From: Caryophanales bacterium
GTDB lineage: Bacteria > Bacillota_I > Bacilli_A > RFN20 > CAG-826
Direction: 5' to 3'
Assembly: GCA_016280685.1 (NCBI GenBank)
Contig: JAEEHE010000065.1
Span: 1-22,877, forward strand
Length of the DNA: 22,877 nucleotides
Below are positions 5,946 to 13,391 of the stretch, one piece after another. Made by a program: the position numbers and the translations under genes. Numbering within the stretch: position 1 is the first letter of the stretch; each line of letters opens with the position of its first letter. The notes beneath the pieces were generated by a model. The model made no database searches. It was not told where the DNA came from and worked only from the letters and a program-made list of their open reading frames with translations.

Positions 5946-8342
5946 ATGTTAGTTAGTTTAAAAAATATCCGTCAATATGTCTCTTTAGATGGTTTAACCG
6001 CTGAAGAGATCGCTAATGGTTTAACTTTCGCTGGTGTCGAAGTCGAAGAGATTAGAAAATTAGCATCCGGTACAAATTTAGTTATCGGTGAGATTAAAAC
6101 TTGTGTCGCTCATCCTGATAGCGATCACCTCCATATTTTGACTGTTGATTTAGGTGAGAAATATGGTGAACAACAAATCGTGTGTGGCGCGCCTAACGCT
6201 CGCGCCGGCTTAAAAGTTATCGTGGCCCGTGTAGGCGCGAAACTTCCTAATATTGAAATTAAAGCGGGTGTTATCCGCGGACAAGCTAGTAATGGCATGT
6301 GCTGTTCCTTATTAGAATTAGGTGTAGAGAGCAAATATCTAACCGAATATCAACAAGCTGGTATTGAAGAATTACCAGAAGATGCTCCAGTAGGAGAAGA
6401 AGATGTTCTCGGTTATTTAGGTTTGGATGATGAAGTTTTAAATCTTAAAGTTTTAGCCAATCGTCCGGATTTATTATCCTTGTTTAATGTCGCTCGTGAA
6501 ATCGGTGCTATCTTCTCTCGTGAAGTCAAGATTCCTGAACCAAAAGTCAAAATAACTTTTGACACTAAATTAGAAGTTGGATCAGCGACGGAGAGATGTT
6601 CACAATTCGCTGGTCGTGAAATTTGTGATATCAAAGTGAAAGATTCACCCAAATGGATGAAAGATTATTTAATGGCGATGGGTGTAAGAAGCATCAATAA
6701 TATCGTTGATATCGGTAACTATGTGATGCTTACGACTGGTCAACCTTTACATATGTATGACGCTGATAAATTATCCGCTGCTTCTTTAGAAGCAAGAGAT
6801 GATTATAATGGTGATTTTGTCGCTTTAGATGAAAAGACTTATCAAGTCATCCCTGGCGATGTTGTCATCTGTTGCAATAGAAAACCGATGTGTTTAGGTG
6901 GTGTCATGGGTTCACTTGAATGTGCAGTCGATGAAAACACCAAAAACATCTATATCGAAGCCGCTTCTTTTGATGGCGCTTCCATCCGTCATACTTCTAC
7001 TCGTCTCGGTTTATCTAGTGAATCTAGTTCTCGTTTTGTAAAAGGCACCAATCATTTCCAAGCCGATTTAGTGCTTGATTACGCTGCTGAATTAATTCAA
7101 TCACTTTGTGATACTGATGAGATCAGCAATATCGTTAGCTATCAATCTGAAACATATGTCGATAAGAAGATTTCTTCCTCCGTTAATCGTATTAACGGTA
7201 GATTAGGAACTTCTTTCACCGCCAAAGAAATTAAAGATGCTTTAGAGAGATTACATTTCAAAGTGATGATGGGTGATGAAAGCTTTGTGGCGGTAGTCCC
7301 TTCTTGGAGACTCGATGTCACTTGCGACGCTGATTTAAGTGAAGAAGTCATTCGTCTATTAGGTTTTGAAAATGTTAAATCAATCTTACCTTGTTTAGAC
7401 ACTAAATTAGGGTCTTTAACCAAAGAACAACAAAGATTAAAAAATATTCGTTTCTTCTTATTAGATAAAGGATTAGATGAATGTTTAACATATTCATTAA
7501 TCAGCAAGAAAGAAGAAAACTTATTTAACTTATTAAATAATGAAGAGCATTATTCCATCTTAAATCCTCTCACTGATGAACGTGAAGTATTTAGAACCCA
7601 TATTCTTCATTCCTTATTAAAAGCCGCGACTTATAACGTAGCGAGACAAAATAAAAACCTCGCTTTATTTGAAACCGGTCATATGATTAGCAAGACTTCA
7701 GAATCTACTCATTTAGCGATTGTTTTAGTGGGTAAAGATGAAAGAAGGGGGGATATGGAAACCATTCCTTTCGACTTCTTCCATATGAAGGGGTTATTAG
7801 AAGGAATTATGGCCACTCTCGGCATTGAATCATCTAGATTTAGAGTGGAAAGATGTAAAGAACATCTCGAAGAATTACACCCTGGTAAATCTGCAGAAAT
7901 TCTCTTCCAAAATCAAGTGATTGGTCGTTTTGGCGAACTCCATCCCAACCAAGTTTCTGCTTATGATTTAGGCAAAAATAGTGTAGTGGTTTTAGAGATG
8001 AATTTAGACGCTTTATTAAGTGCGAAAGTCAGCGTTACAAAAATGACTCCTATCAGTCGTTTCCCCAGTGTTTCTCATGACTTAGCTTTAGTAGTTACTA
8101 AAGATGTCTTAGCGAGAGACTTAATTAAGACCATCAAAGTGACTGGTCGTGGGCTCGTTAGTGATGCGGAAGTTTTCGATGTTTATGAAGGTGAAAATTT
8201 AGGGGAAGGAAAGAAGTCAATTGCTATTACAATTACCTACTCTAGTGATGAGAGAACATTAGGTGATAAAGAAATTACCGAAATGGAAAATCGTATCAAA
8301 TTTGAATTAACCAAACAGTTCCGTGCAGAATTAAGAGGCTAA
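5946..8342 (+). CDS. pheT: Phenylalanyl-tRNA synthetase beta subunit
   Basis: Partner of PheS in the alpha2-beta2 enzyme. It carries the editing site that removes Tyr-tRNA-Phe and binds the anticodon region. The 798 residues match the usual bacterial length. In order there is an N-terminal EMAP/OB tRNA-binding domain (about 40-150, containing CVAHPDSDHLHILTVD and QIVCGAPNARAG), then B3/B4 editing and B5 domains in the middle. The degenerate synthetase core follows, and a C-terminal ferredoxin-fold anticodon-binding domain (about 705-798) begins SRFPSVSHDLALVV. An AAAGGCGAGG site precedes the ATG. The gene ends 3 nt before the DUF177 gene, so all three probably share one transcript. Confidence 0.98.
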   Translation: MLVSLKNIRQYVSLDGLTAEEIANGLTFAGVEVEEIRKLASGTNLVIGEIKTCVAHPDSDHLHILTVDLGEKYGEQQIVCGAPNARAGLKVIVARVGAKLPNIEIKAGVIRGQASNGMCCSLLELGVESKYLTEYQQAGIEELPEDAPVGEEDVLGYLGLDDEVLNLKVLANRPDLLSLFNVAREIGAIFSREVKIPEPKVKITFDTKLEVGSATERCSQFAGREICDIKVKDSPKWMKDYLMAMGVRSINNIVDIGNYVMLTTGQPLHMYDADKLSAASLEARDDYNGDFVALDEKTYQVIPGDVVICCNRKPMCLGGVMGSLECAVDENTKNIYIEAASFDGASIRHTSTRLGLSSESSSRFVKGTNHFQADLVLDYAAELIQSLCDTDEISNIVSYQSETYVDKKISSSVNRINGRLGTSFTAKEIKDALERLHFKVMMGDESFVAVVPSWRLDVTCDADLSEEVIRLLGFENVKSILPCLDTKLGSLTKEQQRLKNIRFFLLDKGLDECLTYSLISKKEENLFNLLNNEEHYSILNPLTDEREVFRTHILHSLLKAATYNVARQNKNLALFETGHMISKTSESTHLAIVLVGKDERRGDMETIPFDFFHMKGLLEGIMATLGIESSRFRVERCKEHLEELHPGKSAEILFQNQVIGRFGELHPNQVSAYDLGKNSVVVLEMNLDALLSAKVSVTKMTPISRFPSVSHDLALVVTKDVLARDLIKTIKVTGRGLVSDAEVFDVYEGENLGEGKKSIAITITYSSDERTLGDKEITEMENRIKFELTKQFRAELRG

Positions 8343-8345
8343 TCG

Positions 8346-8846
8346 ATGAAAATTAATCGTGCTTTATTATCTTTTGGAAACACAAAAACATTCGAAGATT
8401 CGATTGATTTTTCTCATGCTGAATTAAATCCTTCACACATTCGGAAAATCGAAAAATGCGATGTGGTAGTGACCGCGAATGATTATGATGATTTGTTATA
8501 TCTTGATATACAAATAAATGCGGTTGTTATTGGTGTTTGCTCCTATTCTTTAGAAGACGTGGAACTCAAATTAAATATCAAGGATCAAATTGTTTTTTCC
8601 GACAATGAAGATGATGAAGAAACCTATTACTGTAAGGACAATATTATTGACCTCGATGAATATATCTTGGGTATCCTTCTCGCTAATGTCCCAGTGAAGA
8701 TTGTGAAGAAGGGAGCAAAACTCCCAAAAGGTGGTAACGATTACCGCGTCATCACCGAAGATGAATACGAACAAGAAAAGAAAAAGCAACCAGACCCAAG
8801 ATGGGCAAAACTAGACAGTGTACAAATTCCTGATGATGAAGATTAA
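8346..8846 (+). CDS. yceD: DUF177 (YceD) family protein, 23S rRNA accumulation factor
   Basis: A 166-residue DUF177 protein. The E. coli and plant homologues are needed for normal 23S rRNA accumulation and large-subunit assembly. Supporting features are the central beta-rich segment with the CSYSLEDVELKLNI turn (65-78; only the first of the often seen paired cysteines is present), then IDLDEYILGILLANVPVK (101-118). The characteristic C-terminal DPRWAKLDSV (150-159) follows. In most bacteria rpmF (ribosomal protein L32) follows immediately. Here a strong terminator follows and no L32 frame exists before mraZ. The start lies 3 nt after pheT, with AAGAGG upstream inside pheT. The family call rests on pattern and C-terminal motif, so it is good but not certain. 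Confidence 0.78.
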   Translation: MKINRALLSFGNTKTFEDSIDFSHAELNPSHIRKIEKCDVVVTANDYDDLLYLDIQINAVVIGVCSYSLEDVELKLNIKDQIVFSDNEDDEETYYCKDNIIDLDEYILGILLANVPVKIVKKGAKLPKGGNDYRVITEDEYEQEKKKQPDPRWAKLDSVQIPDDED

Positions 8847-8906
8847 CGCTTTGCGTTAACTTTAAAAAATATGGCCAGATTTAGAATTCTGGCCTTTTCT
8901 TTTTAT
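8843..8906 (+). terminator. Tandem hairpins ending the pheS-pheT-yceD operon
   Basis: The first hairpin, TTAACGC-TTT-GCGTTAA (8843-8859), includes the yceD stop codon but lacks a T tract. The second is a classic terminator: GGCCAGA (8873-8879) pairs with TCTGGCC (8888-8894), followed by TTTTCTTTTT. Confidence 0.88.
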
Positions 8907-8926
8907 AATTTCTTTTCTAAAAACTC

Positions 8927-8956
8927 TTGTCAAATATTGGAGGTTGTCAATATAAT
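8927..8956 (+). promoter_or_regulatory. Sigma-A promoter of the mraZ operon
   Basis: TTGTCA (8927-8932), an 18-nt spacer and a perfect TATAAT (8951-8956) make the best promoter in the window. The predicted start is near 8963, giving a 34-nt leader that contains the MraZ repeats. Confidence 0.8.
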
Positions 8957-8965
8957 ATTGTTACT

Positions 8966-8995
8966 CAAGTGGAAGAAAAGTGGGAGAAAGTGGTA
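8966..8995 (+). promoter_or_regulatory. MraZ-box operator: three AAGTGG repeats over the leader and RBS
   Basis: AAGTGG occurs at 8967-8972, 8978-8983 and 8988-8993, that is at 11-nt and 10-nt steps, each followed by a purine-rich spacer. MraZ is known to bind short direct repeats of about 10-nt period upstream of its own gene (TGGGN in E. coli, AAAGTG-type in Mollicutes). The array lies downstream of the -10 box and covers the likely Shine-Dalgarno GGGAG, so bound MraZ would block transcription elongation or initiation. Confidence 0.8.
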
Positions 8996-8996
8996 G

Positions 8997-9428
8997 ATGT
9001 TTATTGGTACATATTATCATAACTTAGACGAAAAATGCCGCTTAGTCATTCCTAGCAAAATGAGAGATGAACTCGGTAGTAGAGCTTACATCCTCAAAGG
9101 GTTTGACGGCGCACTTTCTATCTACAAAGAATCTGAATTTATTGAGCTTGCTCAAAAACTTCAAAAACTCCCATTCAATAAAAAAGATGCTCGTGCTTAT
9201 CTACGAATTCAACTTGCCTCTGCTTGTGAACTCGATATTGATAGACAAGGCCGCGCTTTATTACCAACCCAATTGTTAACTAAATATGGTATTGGTAAAG
9301 AAGTCGCAGTTATTGGCGCTTATGATCATATCGAAGTTTGGAACAAAGCGGACTATGAAGCTTATGAGCAAAACGCTAATACATCCTTCGAAGATATCGC
9401 GGAAGGATTAGATAGCGATAAAGACTAA
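8997..9428 (+). CDS. mraZ: Transcriptional regulator MraZ
   Basis: DNA-binding autoregulator of the division and cell wall (dcw) cluster, forming a ring-shaped oligomer that binds direct repeats. The 143 residues hold two AbrB-like SpoVT folds, each with the signature DxxxR: D11-EKC-R15 followed by LVIP, and D82-RQG-R86 followed by ALLP. The normal family length is 140-150. Its own binding repeats lie just before the ATG, consistent with negative autoregulation of mraZ-rsmH and the two small membrane genes behind them. The stop is 1 nt from the rsmH start. Confidence 0.97.
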   Translation: MFIGTYYHNLDEKCRLVIPSKMRDELGSRAYILKGFDGALSIYKESEFIELAQKLQKLPFNKKDARAYLRIQLASACELDIDRQGRALLPTQLLTKYGIGKEVAVIGAYDHIEVWNKADYEAYEQNANTSFEDIAEGLDSDKD

Positions 9429-9429
9429 T

Positions 9430-10356
9430 ATGGGAAAGCATATTCCTGTATTACTAAATGAAACCATAACTGGTTTAAACATTAAACCAGATGGCATATA
9501 TCTCGATTTGACACTTGGACGTGGCGGTCATAGCGGTGAAATCTTAAAAAGATTAACTACTGGACATCTATACGCTGTCGACCAAGATCAAACAGCAATT
9601 GAAGAAAGTAAAAAATATTTAGAAACTATTTCGAATAATTTTACTCTCATCCACAAGAATTTCTCTTATCTAGAAGAAATCTTATCGGAATATCATCTCG
9701 ATTATGTTGATGGCATTTTGATGGATTTAGGTGTCTCTTCTCCTCAATTCGATGAAGGATATAGAGGTTTCTCTTATAGAGAAAATGCCCGATTAGATAT
9801 GCGTATGGATCAAGATAATCCCTTAACCGCTTATCGCATCGTCAACGAATATGATATTCAAGATATCACCAATATCTTAAGAGATTATGGTGAAGAGAAA
9901 TTCGCTTATTCAATAGCGAAGAACATCGTTAAAGCTCGTGAGATTAAACCGATTGAAACCACATTCGATTTGGTAGAAATCATCAAGAGGAGCAAACCGA
10001 TGAAAGAATTAGCGAAGGCTGGTCACCCCGCTAAACAGACATTCCAAGCCTTAAGAATCGCCGTTAACGATGAACTTAATGTCTTAGAAATCGCATTGAA
10101 AAAAGCTATTAAAGCTTTAAGACCACATGGTGGCCGCTTAGCAGTCATCACCTTCCATTCTTTGGAAGATCGTATTGTGAAAAATATTTTCAAGGATATG
10201 ACGGTAGTCGAAGGAAATCGTCACGACATACCCATTATCTCTGAAGATAAAGAATTTCAACTCGTAAATCGCAAGCCTATCGTGGCTAGCGATGAAGAGC
10301 TGGAACTAAACCATAGATCGGTAAGTGCCAAGCTGAGGATTATCGAACGTAAATGA
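9430..10356 (+). CDS. rsmH: 16S rRNA (cytosine-1402-N4)-methyltransferase
   Basis: SAM-dependent enzyme methylating N4 of C1402 in the decoding centre of 16S rRNA. It normally sits second in the dcw cluster. The 308 residues are full-length. Visible motifs are the SAM-binding LDLTLGRGGHSGEIL (25-39) and DGILMDLGVSSPQFDEGYRGFS (94-115). RLDMRMD follows, then the helical insertion domain, HPAKQTFQALRIAVNDEL (about 197-215) and LAVITFHSLEDRIVK. The start is 1 nt after mraZ. The TGA stop is inside the leader of the next gene, whose strong ribosome site follows at once. Confidence 0.97.
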   Translation: MGKHIPVLLNETITGLNIKPDGIYLDLTLGRGGHSGEILKRLTTGHLYAVDQDQTAIEESKKYLETISNNFTLIHKNFSYLEEILSEYHLDYVDGILMDLGVSSPQFDEGYRGFSYRENARLDMRMDQDNPLTAYRIVNEYDIQDITNILRDYGEEKFAYSIAKNIVKAREIKPIETTFDLVEIIKRSKPMKELAKAGHPAKQTFQALRIAVNDELNVLEIALKKAIKALRPHGGRLAVITFHSLEDRIVKNIFKDMTVVEGNRHDIPIISEDKEFQLVNRKPIVASDEELELNHRSVSAKLRIIERK

Positions 10357-10373
10357 TGAAAGGAGGAAACAGC

Positions 10374-10625
10374 ATGCAAATGAAAGACAAGCTTGTGAAG
10401 ACAAATCACAAGGGTTCTTATTACACAATGAAAAAATTATCTATCGGATTACTCGCCGTTGCGGGTGGTGCTTTTGTAATAGCTATTCCAACCTACATCA
10501 TGCAAACAAGCAAAAAGAATGCTTCCGTTCTTGCAGAGGAAAAAACTTCTGAGAGAAGTGAGAGCAATAGTGAAGAGTCAGAATTAAATTTGGAATATGA
10601 AGAATATAATGATCAAGAAAATTAA
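10374..10625 (+). CDS. Small bitopic membrane protein with YSIRK-like motif (ftsL position)
   Basis: An 83-residue protein. A basic N-terminus (KDKLVKTNHKGS) is followed by YYTMKKLSIGLLAVAGGAFV (16-35), which resembles the YSIRK-G/S signal motif of Gram-positive surface proteins, then a membrane segment to about residue 42. The C-terminus is low-complexity and acidic (AEEKTSERSESNSEESELN). The start is placed at 10374 because AAAGGAGG lies 7 nt upstream; an earlier ATG at 10353 overlaps rsmH and would put that site inside the coding region. It occupies the place of ftsL but lacks an obvious heptad coiled coil. SVLAEE could be a signal peptidase site, making it secreted instead. Function is unknown; a division role is inference from position. 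Confidence 0.75.
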   Translation: MQMKDKLVKTNHKGSYYTMKKLSIGLLAVAGGAFVIAIPTYIMQTSKKNASVLAEEKTSERSESNSEESELNLEYEEYNDQEN

Positions 10626-10827
10626 TATCGTCATTTCTTTATGGCTCATCGCTTTGATGATTGTTTTATTCATCTTTGGCAAAGAATTAGCGATGACCGG
10701 ATTCTATTATGCCTGTGGTGGATTAGCCGCTTTATTATTAGCCACCAATTTATTTACTATCGCTAGTGGTTTAAAAAACGCGAGAAAAACTTCTATCCAA
10801 GTCGAAAAAGGATATCGAAAATATTAG
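10597..10827 (+). CDS. Small two-TM membrane protein of unknown function
   Basis: A 76-residue protein (72 if the ATG at 10609 is used) with two predicted membrane helices. One spans roughly IVISLWLIALMIVLFIFG and the other FYYACGGLAALLLATNLFTIASG. A short basic C-terminal tail follows (KNARKTSIQVEKGYRKY). It overlaps the previous gene by 29 nt (17 nt with the later start), so translation is probably coupled. Neither start has a strong Shine-Dalgarno sequence. It is the last gene of the mraZ unit, directly before a strong terminator. I do not recognise a family. The location hints at envelope or division, nothing more. Confidence 0.7.
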   Translation: MKNIMIKKINIVISLWLIALMIVLFIFGKELAMTGFYYACGGLAALLLATNLFTIASGLKNARKTSIQVEKGYRKY

Positions 10828-10860
10828 AAAAATCTTCTCGGATAAAATAGTATAAAATTA

Positions 10861-10900
10861 GTAGCAAATTAGTAGATTTTATGAAATTTGCTACTTTTTT
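10861..10900 (+). terminator. Rho-independent terminator of the mraZ operon
   Basis: A perfect 10-bp stem GTAGCAAATT (10861-10870) / AATTTGCTAC (10885-10894) is followed directly by six T residues. It separates mraZ-rsmH and the small genes from ftsA-ftsZ. Confidence 0.92.
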
Positions 10901-10919
10901 ATTAACAATAATTGTTAAT
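10901..10919. promoter_or_regulatory. 19-bp perfect palindrome abutting the ftsA promoter
   Basis: ATTAACAAT (10901-10909), one central base, and ATTGTTAAT (10911-10919) form a perfect dyad. It ends 2 nt before the putative ftsA -35 box and starts right after the preceding terminator. It is a candidate repressor or activator site; the regulator is unknown. Confidence 0.5.
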
Positions 10920-10921
10920 TG

Positions 10922-10950
10922 TTGTATATTTTTACTTAACTTATTAAAAT
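10922..10950 (+). promoter_or_regulatory. Promoter of ftsA-ftsZ
   Basis: TTGTAT (10922-10927), 17 nt, and TAAAAT (10945-10950). The predicted start at about 10957 (a G) gives a 15-nt leader that has no clear Shine-Dalgarno site. Confidence 0.6.
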
Positions 10951-10971
10951 AACCTTGATTGGATTTACAAA

Positions 10972-12174
10972 ATGGAAAAAACAGTTGCAGCAATTGAATT
11001 TGGCTCTAAGAAATTAAAATTAGTCGTGGGATATGAATTAGATGGAAAAGTCTATGTTCTTTACGCACTCACAAAACCTTATGGCCATATCATTGAAGCC
11101 GGCAATATTGTCGATAAAAATAAAATCGCTCAAAGCATCATCGACGTGAAACAAATTGCCGATCCATCTGCGAGATTGAAAATCTCTATTTCTGAAGCAT
11201 TGTTATCTTTACCTCCATTCGGTTTAGAAATATTCCAAACCACTCAGGTGACTACCATTATTAGTGATGAAGGTAAAATTGATAATTTAGATATTAGAAA
11301 TATCTATTCATTAATTAAAAATGGTGCTCTTCCATTAAATAATCAATTAATTGATGTCGCTCCTGAAAGCTACATCTTAGACCAAGGTAGAACATTCCTA
11401 TATCCACCTCTTAAAGAAGCCAGTAGCACACTCACTGTCTACGCTAAAGTTTTAACTTTGCCAAGACATATTGCTGCTGATTTTACCGATGTGATGAATG
11501 CTGGTGGATTGAGCATCAAACGTTCCATTGTTGCTCCTTTTGCGGCTTGTGAATTGTTGGGTACATATGAAGATGTTCCTGAAGATTATCTCTTAGTGGA
11601 TATCGGATCTCATATGACCACCGTTTCTTTAGTAGGAGAAAAACGTTTATACGCTTCCCGTTTCTTTGAATGGGGTGGCGATAATATCACGGAAAAAATC
11701 GTTGAATCATTTAACATAAATGAATCCGATGCGGAAAAATATAAAATCACTTATGGCTATGATAAACGTGAAATGAAATTCCGTGTCCCTATCTGTAGCA
11801 CTGATGATGGACAAGGTAATGAAATTAAGCATTATCTTGATGAATTAAACGCTATCATCAAATCGGAATTAGATTCATTTATCAAACAATTAGATGTAAC
11901 CATTGATGACTTACTTAAAGGATACGACAAGAGCGCTAAACACTTACCTATGGTACTAATCGGTGGTGGCAGCCAATTAAATGGCTTACTACAATACCTA
12001 GAACCAAAGGTTCAAAGTGAAAAGGTTATGATTGTCACACCTCGCAGTTTAGGTGCGAGAAATCCCACATTTACCAATTGCTTAGGTATGATCCTAGCAA
12101 ATACAAAATATCCCAATGTCTATGATGAGACACACCCACGAGTCGGACAATTGACTCGTGATCCCGTGAAATAG
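10972..12174 (+). CDS. ftsA: Cell division protein FtsA, divergent and lacking a visible membrane-targeting helix
   Basis: Actin-like protein that tethers FtsZ filaments to the membrane and recruits divisome partners. The 400 residues show the FtsA-type actin fold. Phosphate-1 is AIEFGSKKLKLVVG (7-20), the SHS2/1C region spans about 70-165, and phosphate-2 is LLVDIGSHMTTVSLV (207-221). WGGDNITEKI follows, then the adenosine motif VLIGGGSQLNGL (328-339). The usual phosphate-1 Asp is Glu (E9). After the core ends near LGMIL (371-375) only about 25 polar residues remain (to QLTRDPVK). The amphipathic C-terminal helix of typical FtsA is not apparent, and the protein is shorter than the usual 420-440. 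It is co-transcribed with ftsZ 14 nt downstream. Confidence 0.93.
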   Translation: MEKTVAAIEFGSKKLKLVVGYELDGKVYVLYALTKPYGHIIEAGNIVDKNKIAQSIIDVKQIADPSARLKISISEALLSLPPFGLEIFQTTQVTTIISDEGKIDNLDIRNIYSLIKNGALPLNNQLIDVAPESYILDQGRTFLYPPLKEASSTLTVYAKVLTLPRHIAADFTDVMNAGGLSIKRSIVAPFAACELLGTYEDVPEDYLLVDIGSHMTTVSLVGEKRLYASRFFEWGGDNITEKIVESFNINESDAEKYKITYGYDKREMKFRVPICSTDDGQGNEIKHYLDELNAIIKSELDSFIKQLDVTIDDLLKGYDKSAKHLPMVLIGGGSQLNGLLQYLEPKVQSEKVMIVTPRSLGARNPTFTNCLGMILANTKYPNVYDETHPRVGQLTRDPVK

Positions 12175-12188
12175 GAGGACTTAACGCT

Positions 12189-13310
12189 ATGGAAAATTAT
12201 GATTTAGATAATTTTGAACCAGCGGCTAAAATCGTTGTTATTGGTGTTGGTGGTGCTGGTAATAATGCCGTCAACAGAATGATTGATGAAGAAATCCAAA
12301 ATGTGGAATTCTTCGTGGCCAATACAGATAAGCAAGCTCTATCAACTAGCAAAGCTAGAAATAGAATTATTCTCGGTGAAGATATCACTGCTGGTTTAGG
12401 CGCAGGCGGTGAACCAGAAGTTGGTGAAAAAGCCGCAGAAGCTAGCGCGGATGTCATCCGTGAAATCGTTAAAGATGCTGATTTGGTCTTTATCGCAGCT
12501 GGTATGGGTGGAGGCACAGGTACAGGTGCAGCCCCAGTTGTTGCTAAAATTGCTAAAGATGCTGGCGCTTTAGTCGTCGGTATCGTCACAAGACCTTTTA
12601 CCTTTGAAGGTAAAAAGAGAGTGGTTAATTCCATTTCCGGTCTCAATAAATTAAGAGCTAATGTCGATAGTATCATCGTTGTTAGCAATGATAAATTATT
12701 AATGACCAATGGTAACGCTCCTATTTCTCAAGCCTTTAGTCATTCCGATAAAGTCTTAGCTGATTCTGTTAAAACAGTCGTTAACTTAATTTTATTACCT
12801 GCAGTCATCAACCTTGACTTCGCTGATGTTCGCAATACCTTAAAAGATTCTGGTGTCGCGATGATTGGATTTGGTGAAGGTGAAGGACAAAATAGAGCTA
12901 AAGATGCCGCTAACGCCGCCTTATCTTGTCCCTTACTTGAAACCTCAATTACCGGTGCTCGTAGAGCTATTGTCGCGGTCACTTGTGGACCTAACGTGAG
13001 CCTATATGATGCCCAGGATACAGTTAACCTATTAATCGATGCATCAGGGCATGATATTGATGTCAAATTTGGTGTCTCAATTAACAATCAATTAGATGAC
13101 CAAATCATCGTCAGTGTGATTGCTAGTGATTTTGAAGAAGAAATCGATTTCTCTCAACCATCTATGCTTTCTGCTCCAACACGTGATGCTGCTGACACGA
13201 TCATCATGAAACCAGTGGAACCAGTTACTCCTCCAAAAGAGCCTGAACAACCACAAGAAGAAGGATTTGATGATAGTGATATCCTTCCAGGGTTCCTCAG
13301 AAAACAATAA
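12189..13310 (+). CDS. ftsZ: Cell division GTPase FtsZ
   Basis: Tubulin-like GTPase forming the cytokinetic ring. The 373 residues include GVGGAGNNAVNRM (19-31), the tubulin signature GGGTGTG (107-113), and the T7 catalytic loop INLDFADV (207-214). A linker of about 45 residues rich in P, E and Q follows. The conserved C-terminal peptide is DILPGFLRKQ (364-373), which normally binds FtsA, SepF and other partners. AGGAGG lies 10 nt before the ATG, giving strong initiation. All catalytic features are present, so cells very probably divide by an FtsZ ring even though no peptidoglycan-synthesis genes are next to it. Confidence 0.99.
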   Translation: MENYDLDNFEPAAKIVVIGVGGAGNNAVNRMIDEEIQNVEFFVANTDKQALSTSKARNRIILGEDITAGLGAGGEPEVGEKAAEASADVIREIVKDADLVFIAAGMGGGTGTGAAPVVAKIAKDAGALVVGIVTRPFTFEGKKRVVNSISGLNKLRANVDSIIVVSNDKLLMTNGNAPISQAFSHSDKVLADSVKTVVNLILLPAVINLDFADVRNTLKDSGVAMIGFGEGEGQNRAKDAANAALSCPLLETSITGARRAIVAVTCGPNVSLYDAQDTVNLLIDASGHDIDVKFGVSINNQLDDQIIVSVIASDFEEEIDFSQPSMLSAPTRDAADTIIMKPVEPVTPPKEPEQPQEEGFDDSDILPGFLRKQ

Positions 13311-13328
13311 ATAATTAACTATAATTGA

Positions 13329-13353
13329 GGGCGACTTAAAGTCGCTCTTTTTT
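13329..13353 (+). terminator. Rho-independent terminator of ftsA-ftsZ
   Basis: GGGCGACT (13329-13336) pairs with AGTCGCTC (13340-13347) around a 3-nt loop, with one G-T pair, and is followed by six T residues. Confidence 0.92.
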
Positions 13354-13391
13354 ATTTATCTTATTTGTGAGAAAATAAATCAGGTATGCTT

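Noticed and set aside
7142..7507. 121-codon open frame antisense to pheT
   Set aside because: A shadow of a full-length conserved gene with no supporting signals.
10353..10373. ATG at 10353 as start of the YSIRK-like protein
   Set aside because: It would place the AAAGGAGG ribosome site inside the gene; the ATG at 10374 has ideal 7-nt spacing from it.
12197..12709. 170-codon open frame antisense to ftsZ
   Set aside because: It lies entirely opposite a certain gene, has low-complexity composition without a recognisable domain, and no promoter or ribosome site supports it.
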